Shown: positions 1 to 6,628, counted from the first letter of the stretch. The stretch: 10,160 nt of DNA from Anaerolineaceae bacterium (GCA_003158355.1 PMIV01000081.1:10175-20334), one strand, 5' to 3'. The notes: generated by a model not told the origin, from the sequence alone. A program made the numbers and translations.

Positions 1-129
1 TTGCTGCCCTGGGCGGTTGCATTCCGCAGCATGGGCCTTTTCTCATTAATGGAGATGTTCGTGTTCATTGCCATTCTGGCAGTCGGGTTCATTTACGTCT
101 GGAAGAAAGGAGCCTTGGAATGGGAATAG
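1..129 (+). CDS. nuoA: NADH-quinone oxidoreductase subunit A, 3' end only (partial)
   Basis: The window opens inside this gene. Frame 1 reads 42 residues to a TAG at 127-129. The visible part is a hydrophobic helix (about residues 17-34 of the fragment, [18 protein letters not shown]) followed by the short polar tail KKGALEWE. A last transmembrane helix ending in '[10 protein letters not shown]' is the typical C-terminus of NuoA, the small three-helix membrane subunit next to NuoH at the quinone-cavity end of complex I. Its start lies left of the window, so length and start cannot be judged. The stop overlaps the nuoB start by 10 bases, which suggests translational coupling. Identification rests on the tail motif together with its position directly before nuoB; either alone would be weak. 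Confidence 0.9.
   Translation: MLPWAVAFRSMGLFSLMEMFVFIAILAVGFIYVWKKGALEWE
106..112 (+). promoter_or_regulatory. Ribosome binding site of nuoB, inside nuoA
   Basis: AAAGGAG lies 7 bases before the ATG at 120, within the last codons of nuoA. It supports that ATG rather than the in-frame ATG at 147 as the nuoB start. Confidence 0.75.
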
Positions 130-602
130 AGCAAAAAACAGCCAATATGGGGGTGGTGACCACCACATTGGAGCAGGCTATCAACTGGTCACGGACCAAT
201 TCCATGTGGCCGATGCTCTTTGGGTTGGCCTGCTGCGCCATCGAGATGATGGGTGCACAGTCGCCAAGCTACGACATGAGCCGCTTTGGCATGGAGTTGA
301 TGCGGGCCAGTCCGCGCCAGTCAGACCTGATGATCGTAGCCGGACGCGTTTCGCAAAAAATGGCTCCGGTATTGCGCAACTTATACGACATGATGCCGGA
401 CCCGAAATGGGTCATCGCCATGGGCGACTGCGCTGCTTGCGGTGGTGTCTTTAATAATTATGCGGTCCTACAGGGAGTGGATGAGATTGTACCGGTGGAT
501 GTGTATGTGGCCGGCTGCCCGCCGCGCCCCGAAGGACTGATCAACGGGGTCATCTTGCTGCATAAAAAGGTTTCGGCTGAAAAATTGGCCGCCTGGAAAT
601 AG
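120..602 (+). CDS. nuoB: NADH-quinone oxidoreductase subunit B (carries cluster N2)
   Basis: This 160-residue protein is the peripheral subunit that holds [4Fe-4S] cluster N2, the last iron-sulfur centre and direct electron donor to quinone at the NuoB/NuoD/NuoH interface. The four expected ligands are visible: the adjacent pair C38-C39 ([10 protein letters not shown]), C104 (MGDC) and C133 ([10 protein letters not shown]). The spacings of 66 and 29 residues match the family. The region [17 protein letters not shown] (44-60) and the C-terminal AGCPPRPE motif are diagnostic. The protein has no transmembrane segment, and its length is normal for the short bacterial form. One oddity is a second cysteine, C107, three residues after ligand C104, where many homologues carry Ser or another small residue. 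The gene overlaps nuoA by 10 bases, and nuoC follows after 8 bases. The start at 120 is favoured by the AAAGGAG site; a start at 147 (M10) is possible. Confidence 0.98.
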   Translation: MGIEQKTANMGVVTTTLEQAINWSRTNSMWPMLFGLACCAIEMMGAQSPSYDMSRFGMELMRASPRQSDLMIVAGRVSQKMAPVLRNLYDMMPDPKWVIAMGDCAACGGVFNNYAVLQGVDEIVPVDVYVAGCPPRPEGLINGVILLHKKVSAEKLAAWK

Positions 603-605
603 GAG
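601..605 (+). promoter_or_regulatory. Ribosome binding site of nuoC, overlapping the nuoB stop codon
   Basis: AGGAG begins inside the nuoB TAG (600-602) and sits 5 bases before the nuoC ATG at 611. A ribosome terminating on nuoB therefore covers the nuoC initiation site, an arrangement that fits coupled translation. Confidence 0.75.
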
Positions 606-610
606 CGTTC

Positions 611-1123
611 ATGGAAGAGATCATTCAGTCTGCGGAAAAAACAATCACTGAACGCTTTGGGGCAGCGGCCAGCGAGTTTCGCGGGGAGACAACTTTACTG
701 GTACCCGCTGAGAAGATCGTGGATGCCTGCCGGGTGCTGCGTGATGAGTTTGGTTTTGATTCGCTGCCGGTGGAAACAGCGGTGGATTATTTTCCCCGTA
801 CAGATCCGCGTTTTCACGTGGTATATGTTCTCAATTCGTCCAAAACACATCTTTATATCAATTTACGCGTACCGGTGAATGCCGACCCGGCCGAGATCGA
901 CACCGTGGAAGGGGTCTTCCCCGGAGCCAACTGGCGCGAACGCGAGATCTGGGATCTGTTTGGCATTCACTTTAAAGGCCATTCCGATCTGCGCCGCATT
1001 ATGATGCCGCCCAACTGGGAAGGGCATCCGTTGCGCAAAGATTATTCGCTGGGCTATGAAGAAGTGCAATATACCTTCAATTATGAAGAGATCCAATCGA
1101 AAAAACCGCGCGGTGAGCGCTGA
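611..1123 (+). CDS. nuoC: NADH-quinone oxidoreductase subunit C (30 kDa subunit)
   Basis: This 170-residue hydrophilic subunit of the connecting module has no cofactor; it packs against NuoD and helps form the peripheral arm. The family signature is clear near the C-terminus: W108-R-E-R-E-I-W-D115, then GIHFKGH (118-124), DLRRIMMP (126-133) and W136-EGHPLRKDY (to 145), followed by the acidic 'EEVQY' segment. The N-terminal half (about 1-90) is the usual alpha/beta domain with weaker conservation. The length is normal for the separate form; in E. coli and relatives it is fused to NuoD, but here nuoD is a distinct gene starting 13 bases downstream. The last residues, SKKPRGER, are coded over a run of six A (1100-1105). 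The nuoD frame is also open across this end, which leaves a speculative route to a fused product. The ATG is well supported by AGGAG. Confidence 0.98.
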   Translation: MEEIIQSAEKTITERFGAAASEFRGETTLLVPAEKIVDACRVLRDEFGFDSLPVETAVDYFPRTDPRFHVVYVLNSSKTHLYINLRVPVNADPAEIDTVEGVFPGANWREREIWDLFGIHFKGHSDLRRIMMPPNWEGHPLRKDYSLGYEEVQYTFNYEEIQSKKPRGER

Positions 1124-1126
1124 ACC

Positions 1127-1135
1127 GGGTGAGAG
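1127..1135 (+). promoter_or_regulatory. Ribosome binding site of nuoD (decides the start)
   Basis: GGGTGAGAG lies between the nuoC stop (1121-1123) and the ATG at 1137, ending 1 base before the start, with GGTGAG as the best core (about 4-base spacing). It is a modest match, but it favours 1137 over the in-frame ATG at 1056, which sits inside nuoC. Confidence 0.5.
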
Positions 1136-1136
1136 C

Positions 1137-2366
1137 ATGAGAGAAATTCAAGAATTTACCCTCGATGAATTACGGCACCTCTTCAGCCCGCGTGCGCAAA
1201 CGGGCGAGACGATGGTGCTCAATATGGGTCCGCAGCATCCCTCCACACACGGCGTGCTGCGCCTGATCGTTGAACTGGACGGCGAGACGGTGGTCAATTG
1301 CGTGCCGGATATCGGCTTTTTGCACACCGGCATTGAAAAAAATATGGAATACAAGACCTATCTAAAAGCCGAGGTGATGACCGATCGCATGGACTATTTG
1401 TACTCGATCGGCAACAACCTGGTTTACTGCCTGGCCATCGAAAAATTGACCGGGCTCAAGCCGCCCCCGCGGGCCGATGCCATCCGCGTGATCCTCACCG
1501 AGCTTTCGCGTCTGCAATCACACCTGATTTGGATCGGAACATCCTCGCTCGATCTTGCAGCCATGTCCACCTTTTTGTATGCCATGCGCGAGCGCGAAAT
1601 GATCTTGGATATTTTCGAGTTGGTCTCAGGGCAGCGCATGATGACCACATACATCCGCCCCGGAGGGTTGTGGCGTGATGTACCCGCTGAGTTTGAGGCG
1701 GCGGTACGCCACGTGGTAGATGTTTTACCCAAGCGTATCGATGAATATGAAGCACTGCTCACCAAGAATCTGCTCTTCATCGACCGTACCAAAGGTATTG
1801 GCAAGATCGATACGGCCACCTGCCTGGCCTGGAATGTCTCAGGCCCCACACTGCGGGCGACTGGCCTGGCGCAGGATCAGCGTAAATCTAATCCCTACAG
1901 CGGTTATGGGCAATATGATTTTGATATTCCCACCCAGAAAGAAGGCGATGTCTATGCCCGCTATCTGGTGCGTGTGGCCGAAATGCGTGAATCGGTGAAG
2001 ATCATCAGCCAGGCGCTGGATAAGCTGCCTTACGGCCCGGTGATCGACAACAACCGCAAATTTGTACCCCCGCCGCGCTCTGAGATCGGGGTGAGCATGG
2101 AATCGTTGATCCACCACTTCAAGCTGTGGACGGAAGGGTTCACCCCTCCGGCCGGTGCGGTGTATTCCTCGATCGAATCCCCGCGCGGGGAGCTGGGCGT
2201 CTTCTTGGAGTCAGACGGCGGACCCAAGCCTTTCCGGGTCCATTACCGTACACCCTCCATTCCACTGCTGCAGGTCATACCCATTCTGGCCAAGGGGCAT
2301 TTTGTGGCTGACCTGGTGGGGATCATTGGCAGTATCGATATTATTCTGGGAGATGCAGACCGGTGA
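1137..2366 (+). CDS. nuoD: NADH-quinone oxidoreductase subunit D (49 kDa, quinone-site subunit)
   Basis: This 409-residue hydrophilic subunit forms the head of the quinone cavity with NuoB and is related to the large subunit of [NiFe] hydrogenases. The conserved loop NMGPQHPSTHGVLR (29-42) carries H34 and H38, and TDRMDYLYS (82-90) carries Y87. By the established family pattern, H38 and Y87 are the pair that contacts the quinone head group, and their 49-residue separation matches. Further motifs are ESPRGELGVFLES in the last quarter and the C-terminal segment GIIGSIDIILGDADR. The hydrogenase nickel-binding cysteines are absent, so this is a complex I subunit and not a hydrogenase. The open frame extends upstream to an ATG at 1056, but the extra 27 residues are lysine/arginine/asparagine-rich and unlike NuoD. 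The start at 1137 gives the expected N-terminus. The stop overlaps nuoE by 4 bases. Confidence 0.98.
   Translation: MREIQEFTLDELRHLFSPRAQTGETMVLNMGPQHPSTHGVLRLIVELDGETVVNCVPDIGFLHTGIEKNMEYKTYLKAEVMTDRMDYLYSIGNNLVYCLAIEKLTGLKPPPRADAIRVILTELSRLQSHLIWIGTSSLDLAAMSTFLYAMREREMILDIFELVSGQRMMTTYIRPGGLWRDVPAEFEAAVRHVVDVLPKRIDEYEALLTKNLLFIDRTKGIGKIDTATCLAWNVSGPTLRATGLAQDQRKSNPYSGYGQYDFDIPTQKEGDVYARYLVRVAEMRESVKIISQALDKLPYGPVIDNNRKFVPPPRSEIGVSMESLIHHFKLWTEGFTPPAGAVYSSIESPRGELGVFLESDGGPKPFRVHYRTPSIPLLQVIPILAKGHFVADLVGIIGSIDIILGDADR
2348..2353 (+). promoter_or_regulatory. Ribosome binding site of nuoE
   Basis: GGGAGA, inside the last codons of nuoD, precedes the GTG start at 2363 by 9 bases. Together with the GTGA stop/start overlap it supports the unusual GTG as the nuoE start. 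Confidence 0.6.
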
Positions 2367-2908
2367 ACACGTTCAAGAAAATCCACGCGAGTGAAATTGA
2401 GCGGCTCCTGGCCAATTATCCGCCAGACCGTAAACAGGCGGCTGTGATGCCGCTGCTGCATCTGGCTCAACAAGAGGCCGGGTATATTACCGAACCGGTT
2501 ATGCAGGAGATCGCTGAGATTTGTGAGATCAGTGCCACCGAAGTGGCTTCGATCGTCGGTTACTACACCATGTTCCACGATCAGCCGGGCGGCAAGATCC
2601 GCCTGATGGTCTGTACCGATGTGGCTTGCAGGCTGCACGGTGCCCGCGAATATTTGTCAGCTCTGTGCAATGAGCTGGGGGTAGCACCCGGCGGCACCAG
2701 CAGCGATGGGTTGGTGACCATCGAAGAAGTGAAATGTATCGCGGCCTGCGACCATGCCCCGGTCTTCCAATCACAGATCGGCGACGAGGTAGAATACCAC
2801 GAGAACCAAAATCCGGGGCGCACCCTGGACTGGCTGAGGCTTATGACGGCCTCGATGAAGACGGGGCAGGCTTCGATGAATCTGGGGCAGGAGGCTGACC
2901 ATGAGTGA
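2363..2908 (+). CDS. nuoE: NADH-quinone oxidoreductase subunit E (24 kDa, cluster N1a)
   Basis: This 181-residue subunit of the NADH-oxidising module has a thioredoxin-like fold and carries [2Fe-2S] cluster N1a next to the FMN of NuoF. The ligands are C84 and C89 (VCTDVAC, CX4C) and C125 and C129 (VKCIAAC, CX3C), at the spacing typical of the family. The helical N-terminal part (about 1-70) includes the usual 'VMPLLHLAQQEAGYI' and 'EVASIVGYYTMF' segments. Translation probably begins at GTG in a GTGA overlap with the nuoD stop, so it is likely coupled to nuoD. The C-terminus is odd: after the conserved region ending near LDWLRL (160), a tail of about 20 residues holds a tandem heptad, ASMKTGQ then ASMNLGQ (163-176), from a 21-base duplication. 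The gene overlaps nuoF by 8 bases. Confidence 0.97.
   Translation: MNTFKKIHASEIERLLANYPPDRKQAAVMPLLHLAQQEAGYITEPVMQEIAEICEISATEVASIVGYYTMFHDQPGGKIRLMVCTDVACRLHGAREYLSALCNELGVAPGGTSSDGLVTIEEVKCIAACDHAPVFQSQIGDEVEYHENQNPGRTLDWLRLMTASMKTGQASMNLGQEADHE
2849..2890 (+). repeat. Imperfect 21-base tandem duplication in the nuoE tail
   Basis: Bases 2849-2869 and 2870-2890 are direct, adjacent copies matching at 17 of 21 positions. The differences are at unit positions 3, 12, 13 and 14. The unit length is a multiple of three, so the reading frame is kept and the protein gains a second heptad (ASMKTGQ/ASMNLGQ, residues 163-176 of NuoE). The second copy ends in GGGGCAG, whose last two bases begin the AGGAGG ribosome binding site of nuoF. 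Confidence 0.8.
2889..2894 (+). promoter_or_regulatory. Ribosome binding site of nuoF
   Basis: A full consensus AGGAGG sits 6 bases before the nuoF ATG at 2901, inside the nuoE coding sequence and touching the end of the 21-base duplication. It is a strong site for an internal gene of the operon. Confidence 0.85.
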
Positions 2909-4151
2909 GCTTTACCTGTTACGCCACCGTGAGATTCAGGGCCTCAACCAACTTAAAACCTACACTGCCAACGGCGGCTTTGACACCTGGAAGAAAGTGG
3001 TCAGCACGCTCAAACCAGAAGAGGTGACCCAGGTGGTTAAAGACTCCGGTCTGCGCGGGCGCGGCGGGGCGGGTTTCCCCACCGGCGTCAAGTGGTCGTT
3101 CCTTCCCACAAATATTTGGCCGCATTACGTGGTCGCCAACGCGGATGAATCCGAACCGGGTACCTTCAAAGACCGCGAGATTCTGGAATCGAACCCCTAT
3201 CAGTTCATCGAAGGATTGATGATCGCCTGTTATGCCGTGCAGGCCAAAGATGCCTACATTTATTTCCGCGGTGAGTTTGCCCAGATCGCTCACAAATTCG
3301 AAGAGCGGCTGCAAGAACTGACGTCCAAAGGGTTGCTGGGTGATAAGCTATTTGGTAGCGAGTATTCCCTGCGTATTCACCCGCACCTGGGTGCCGGAGC
3401 TTACATCTGCGGTGAAGAGACTGCGCTGCTCGAATCCATCGAAGGCAAACTGGGTCAGCCGCGTCTGCGTCCGCCCTTCCCGGCGGTGGTGGGTCTGTTC
3501 GACAAGCCGACCGTGATCAATAACGTAGAGACGCTGACCAATCTGCCCATCATTCTGGGCAAAGGTGCGGCTCACTTTAGAACCCAGGGCACCGAAAAAA
3601 GCCCGGGTACAAAAATATTCTGTTTGTCGGGGCGGGTCAAGAACCCTGGCAACTACGAACTGCCTTTGGGAACCACCTTCCGCGAACTGATCTACACTCA
3701 CGGCGGCGGTATTCTCAACGACAGGGCGATCAAGGTGATCATGCCGGCCGGGGCGTCGTCTTCGCTCATCCCGGCAACTGAGGCTGCGCTGGACACGCCG
3801 ATGGATTATGAATCGGTACCGGCTCTTGGAGCGCAGTTGGGTTCCGCTTCGGTGATCGTGCTGGACGAAACGGTGAACATCAGCGACCTGGTGAGCAGCA
3901 CGGTGAATTTCTTTGAACATGAATCCTGCGGCAAATGCACTCCCTGCCGCGAGGGGACTTACTGGATGGCCCACATTCTGGAACGTATCAACAGCGGCAA
4001 GGCCAGCAAAGCGGATATCGAACTGCTCAAGACCGTGGCCAGCCAGATGCAAAATAAATGTTTCTGCGCGCTGGGAGAATTCTCCATCAGCGCTGTGCTT
4101 ACAGGTATTCAACATTTTAGGGCAGATTTCGACGCCCGAGTGGAGAATTAA
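2901..4151 (+). CDS. nuoF: NADH-quinone oxidoreductase subunit F (51 kDa, NADH/FMN site and cluster N3)
   Basis: This 416-residue catalytic subunit binds NADH and FMN and passes electrons to [4Fe-4S] cluster N3. In order, it shows the glycine-rich flavin loop LRGRGGAGFPTGVKW (51-65); NADESEPGTFKDRE (80-93); the NADH/FMN-site segment GAGAYICGEETALLESIEG (164-182) followed by RPPFPA; an SLBB-type domain (about 233-320, with FCLSGRVKNPGNYELPLG); and the cluster domain with C343, C346, C349 (SCGKCTPCREGT) and C389 (CALGE). Length is normal. It has no N-terminal thioredoxin-like or C-terminal ferredoxin extension, which argues against the HydB-type subunit of bifurcating hydrogenases. An extra cysteine, C387, lies two residues before the fourth N3 ligand (NKCFCALGE). 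The start is fixed by AGGAGG 6 bases upstream. It overlaps nuoE by 8 bases, and nuoG starts 3 bases after the TAA. Confidence 0.99.
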   Translation: MSELYLLRHREIQGLNQLKTYTANGGFDTWKKVVSTLKPEEVTQVVKDSGLRGRGGAGFPTGVKWSFLPTNIWPHYVVANADESEPGTFKDREILESNPYQFIEGLMIACYAVQAKDAYIYFRGEFAQIAHKFEERLQELTSKGLLGDKLFGSEYSLRIHPHLGAGAYICGEETALLESIEGKLGQPRLRPPFPAVVGLFDKPTVINNVETLTNLPIILGKGAAHFRTQGTEKSPGTKIFCLSGRVKNPGNYELPLGTTFRELIYTHGGGILNDRAIKVIMPAGASSSLIPATEAALDTPMDYESVPALGAQLGSASVIVLDETVNISDLVSSTVNFFEHESCGKCTPCREGTYWMAHILERINSGKASKADIELLKTVASQMQNKCFCALGEFSISAVLTGIQHFRADFDARVEN

Positions 4152-4154
4152 CGG

Positions 4155-6620
4155 ATGGAAAAACTCATCTCATTAAAGATCGATGGGCGACCGGTTTCCG
4201 TCCCGGCAGGAATGCTGGTGGTGGATGCTGCCAAGAGAGCCGGAATTACAGTTCCGGTGTTCTGCTATCACCCCAAAATGGAACCGGTGGGTATGTGCCG
4301 CATGTGCCTGGTGGATATTGGCAGGCCGGCAGTGGACCGGGTGACACATGAACCCATTCTCAATGAGGATGGCACTCCCAAGATTGCCTTTGGGCCCAAG
4401 CTAGAGACGGCCTGCACCACACCTGTTTCTGAAGGCATGGTAGTGTGGGGCGCCACTGAAAAAGTGATGGCCGCCCGCAAGGACGTGATCGAATTTTTAC
4501 TTACCTCACACCCGCTCGATTGCCCGGTGTGCGATAAAGGCGGCGAATGTCCGCTGCAGAACCAGACCATGGCTTTCGGTCCCGGCGAGAGTCGCTTCTT
4601 ATTCAATGAAAAGAACCACCTGGCCAAGCACGTTCCGCTGGGTGAGCTGATCTATCTCGACCGCGAGCGCTGTATCCAGTGTGCGCGCTGTGTGCGTTTC
4701 AGCGACCAGGTTGCCGGTGACCCGGTGATCGGGTTCTACCAGCGCGGCCGCCAACTGGAGATCGTCACCCATTCCGACCCCGGCTTCGATTCCGTCTTTT
4801 CAGGGAACACTACTGATATTTGCCCGGTGGGTGCACTGACCACGGCGGATTTCCGCTTTGGTGCCCGCCCCTGGGAAATGAGCAAAGCTTCTTCCATTTG
4901 CACTCAGTGCCCGGTCGGCTGCAATATCAGCTACAGCGTGCGCCGCGAAGCCAAGAGCGACGGCCGTTGTGTGGTCAAGCGGGTGCTGCCGCGCCAGAAT
5001 GAAGCCGTGAATGAGATCTGGCTGTGTGATAAAGGCCGTTTTGGCTATCACTTTGGTGAAGCTGAGGGGCGTATTCAGAAACCCCTGGTGAAACAGGGCA
5101 ATGAGTTCGTCGAAACAAGTTGGAAAGAGGCCCTGCAACTCGTCGCCGAGAATTTCAGAGCGGCCGGTAAGAAGGTCACCACCCTGGCCGGAGGTCGGCT
5201 TTCGAATGAAGATCTTTATTTCTTGAAAAAATTCAACCAGGCAGTGGACGGCAAGCTCTTTGCCTCCTCTGAAATGGGCGGCGGGGAATGGACCCGGCGT
5301 TTAGGTCTGACCCCCGGCTCTGACCTGGGTAAGGTGGGCAAAGGCGCAGCGGTGCTGGTGTTTGCGTCTGACCTGCACGAAGAAGCACCAATCTGGTGGC
5401 TGCGCCTCAAACAGGCCGCGGAACGCGGATTGAACCTGATCGTGGCCGGCGCCCGCGCCACCCGCCTGGACAAATACGCCGCTCACGTGCTGCGTTATGC
5501 CTACGGCGAAGAAGAAAAAGTGTTGAAAGCCCTCATCGCCGGGCAAGGCGAAGCCGGGCAGGCGCTGCAATCTGCGGCGGATGTCATCGTCTTCTACGGC
5601 GCGGATGGATTGGGGCTGACGCAGACCGAGGCAGCAGCCAGCCTGTGCGCCGAACTTCTGGTCAAAACCAACCATTTTGGCCGCCCCAACAATGGTCTGG
5701 TGGCCGTCTGGCCCCATGCCAATGATCAGGGCGCGGCTGAACTGGAAGTGCCGGTTTCTGCAAACCTGGCCGAAGAACTGGGAGCAGCAGTGGCGCTGTA
5801 TATTGCCGGGGCTGACCCGGCCGGGGATTCCCCCGCGCTCAAAGAAGCCGTGCAGCGTGCCGGTTTCGTGGTGGTACAGGAACTGTATATGACCGAGTCG
5901 GCCCGCAACGCCAATGTAGTGCTGCCGGTGCAGGCTTCGATGGAACGCGAAGGCAGCCTGGTTTCGGGCGAACGACGCGTGCAGCGTTTTTACCGCGCGG
6001 TCCCGCCCCTGGGCGAGAGCAAAGCAGATTATGAGATCACGGCGGCTATTGCTGCCGGGATGGGAACCAAACTCAACGCGGTTAGCGCCGAAGCAGCTTT
6101 TGCAGCTCTGACACAGGCTGAACCTGCGTTCAGCGGCCTGGATTATGCTCAACTCGGCCAGACAAAGGCTCAGTGGCCCTTGACTGGGCGGGAAGAGGCT
6201 TATTTTAGCGGTACAGTAGTCGAAAACAAAGATGGCTTGGGGGTAACCCTTTCCCTGCAGCCCAATGGAAAGAGTGCTCCGGCTCCGGCTGTAATGCCAG
6301 CCGGACTCAGAGTAAGCAAAGAAGGCTGGCTGGCTGTGCCGGTGACGCGCCTGTACGATCAGGCAGTCACCCTTCACAGCAGCGAGCTGCTCAAAGGGCG
6401 GATCGGCGAAAAGGCACTCTCGCTGCACCCTGATGATGCTGAAAAATTAGGGGTGGCCGCGGGAGACAACCTCAGCTTGATCCTGGATGGGCAGCAGCTT
6501 GAAGCTGCGGTTGACCTGGACGCAGGGCAGCCGCGCGGCGTTGTACTGGTGAGGCGCAGCATGGGTATTGCGCTGGCCGGACCCGCCGAAATGATTTTGC
6601 ACAAGATCGGAAACGGGTGA
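4155..6620 (+). CDS. nuoG: NADH-quinone oxidoreductase subunit G (75 kDa, multi-cluster subunit)
   Basis: This 821-residue electron-wire subunit lies between NuoF and NuoI. The N-terminal ferredoxin-like domain carries N1b ([2Fe-2S]; C37, C48, C51, C87). Next come N5 with its histidine ligand (H119, C123, C126, C132; SHPLDCPVCDKGGEC) and N4 (C173, C176, C179, C223; ERCIQCARCV and DICPVGAL). A further set, C249, C252, C256 and C291 (ICTQCPVGC and LCDKGRF), fits the off-pathway cluster N7 found only in some bacteria. Residues about 300-690 are a molybdopterin-oxidoreductase-like domain with no evident catalytic Cys/Sec site, and about 715-820 is the C-terminal dinucleotide-binding-like domain; in this family both are structural relics. 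The C-terminal half is alanine-rich and less conserved. The ATG follows nuoF by 3 bases, with GGAGAA at 4142-4147 as a likely ribosome binding site. Confidence 0.98.
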   Translation: MEKLISLKIDGRPVSVPAGMLVVDAAKRAGITVPVFCYHPKMEPVGMCRMCLVDIGRPAVDRVTHEPILNEDGTPKIAFGPKLETACTTPVSEGMVVWGATEKVMAARKDVIEFLLTSHPLDCPVCDKGGECPLQNQTMAFGPGESRFLFNEKNHLAKHVPLGELIYLDRERCIQCARCVRFSDQVAGDPVIGFYQRGRQLEIVTHSDPGFDSVFSGNTTDICPVGALTTADFRFGARPWEMSKASSICTQCPVGCNISYSVRREAKSDGRCVVKRVLPRQNEAVNEIWLCDKGRFGYHFGEAEGRIQKPLVKQGNEFVETSWKEALQLVAENFRAAGKKVTTLAGGRLSNEDLYFLKKFNQAVDGKLFASSEMGGGEWTRRLGLTPGSDLGKVGKGAAVLVFASDLHEEAPIWWLRLKQAAERGLNLIVAGARATRLDKYAAHVLRYAYGEEEKVLKALIAGQGEAGQALQSAADVIVFYGADGLGLTQTEAAASLCAELLVKTNHFGRPNNGLVAVWPHANDQGAAELEVPVSANLAEELGAAVALYIAGADPAGDSPALKEAVQRAGFVVVQELYMTESARNANVVLPVQASMEREGSLVSGERRVQRFYRAVPPLGESKADYEITAAIAAGMGTKLNAVSAEAAFAALTQAEPAFSGLDYAQLGQTKAQWPLTGREEAYFSGTVVENKDGLGVTLSLQPNGKSAPAPAVMPAGLRVSKEGWLAVPVTRLYDQAVTLHSSELLKGRIGEKALSLHPDDAEKLGVAAGDNLSLILDGQQLEAAVDLDAGQPRGVVLVRRSMGIALAGPAEMILHKIGNG

Positions 6621-6622
6621 GG
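6619..6622 (+). promoter_or_regulatory. Ribosome binding site of nuoH, overlapping the nuoG stop codon
   Basis: GAGG overlaps the nuoG TGA (6618-6620) and lies 6 bases before the ATG at 6629. It favours that ATG over the in-frame GTG at 6617, which would overlap nuoG by 4 bases but has no good site at the right distance. Confidence 0.5.
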
Positions 6623-6628
6623 GCGCTT

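Noticed and set aside
68..454. Plus-strand open frame of 128 codons overlapping nuoA and nuoB
   Set aside because: It is out of frame with NuoB, whose cluster ligands and spacing are intact. The translation is Arg/His/Gly-rich without any recognisable domain.
1056..1136. Upstream ATG at 1056 as the nuoD start
   Set aside because: It would add 27 basic residues unlike any NuoD N-terminus and lie deep in nuoC. The ATG at 1137 has a plausible ribosome binding site and places H38 and Y87 at canonical numbering.
2179..2190. Perfect 12-base palindrome CCCCGCGCGGGG
   Set aside because: It codes the conserved SPRG of the NuoD motif ESPRGELG, has no loop or U-tract, and sits in mid-gene. Coding constraint in GC-rich DNA explains it, with no evidence for an operator or terminator.
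1137..2366. nuoD (with nuoB) as a membrane-bound [NiFe] hydrogenase
   Set aside because: The N- and C-terminal CXXC nickel ligands of the hydrogenase large subunit are missing, and the NuoD-specific quinone-site residues are present.
3348..4115. Minus-strand open frame (255 codons) opposite nuoF
   Set aside because: It is a shadow of nuoF: low-complexity His/Arg/Gln-rich translation, no motif, and a certain gene on the other strand.
5301..6428. Long minus-strand open frame (375 codons) opposite nuoG
   Set aside because: It lies entirely within nuoG, which has complete family motifs. The minus-strand translation is rich in His, Arg, Gln and Phe with no recognisable domain, and no ribosome binding site or gene context supports it. 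It is best explained by codon bias on the sense strand.
2901..6620. nuoE/F/G as a bifurcating hydrogenase or formate dehydrogenase module
   Set aside because: NuoF lacks the extra N- and C-terminal ferredoxin-like domains of HydB-type subunits. NuoG lacks an H-cluster domain and an evident catalytic Cys/Sec formate dehydrogenase site. The genes sit in canonical positions inside a nuo operon.
6617..6628. GTG at 6617 as the nuoH start
   Set aside because: It is possible because of the GTGA overlap with nuoG, but there is no good Shine-Dalgarno sequence at the right distance. The ATG at 6629 has GAGG 6 bases upstream. It is kept only as an alternative.
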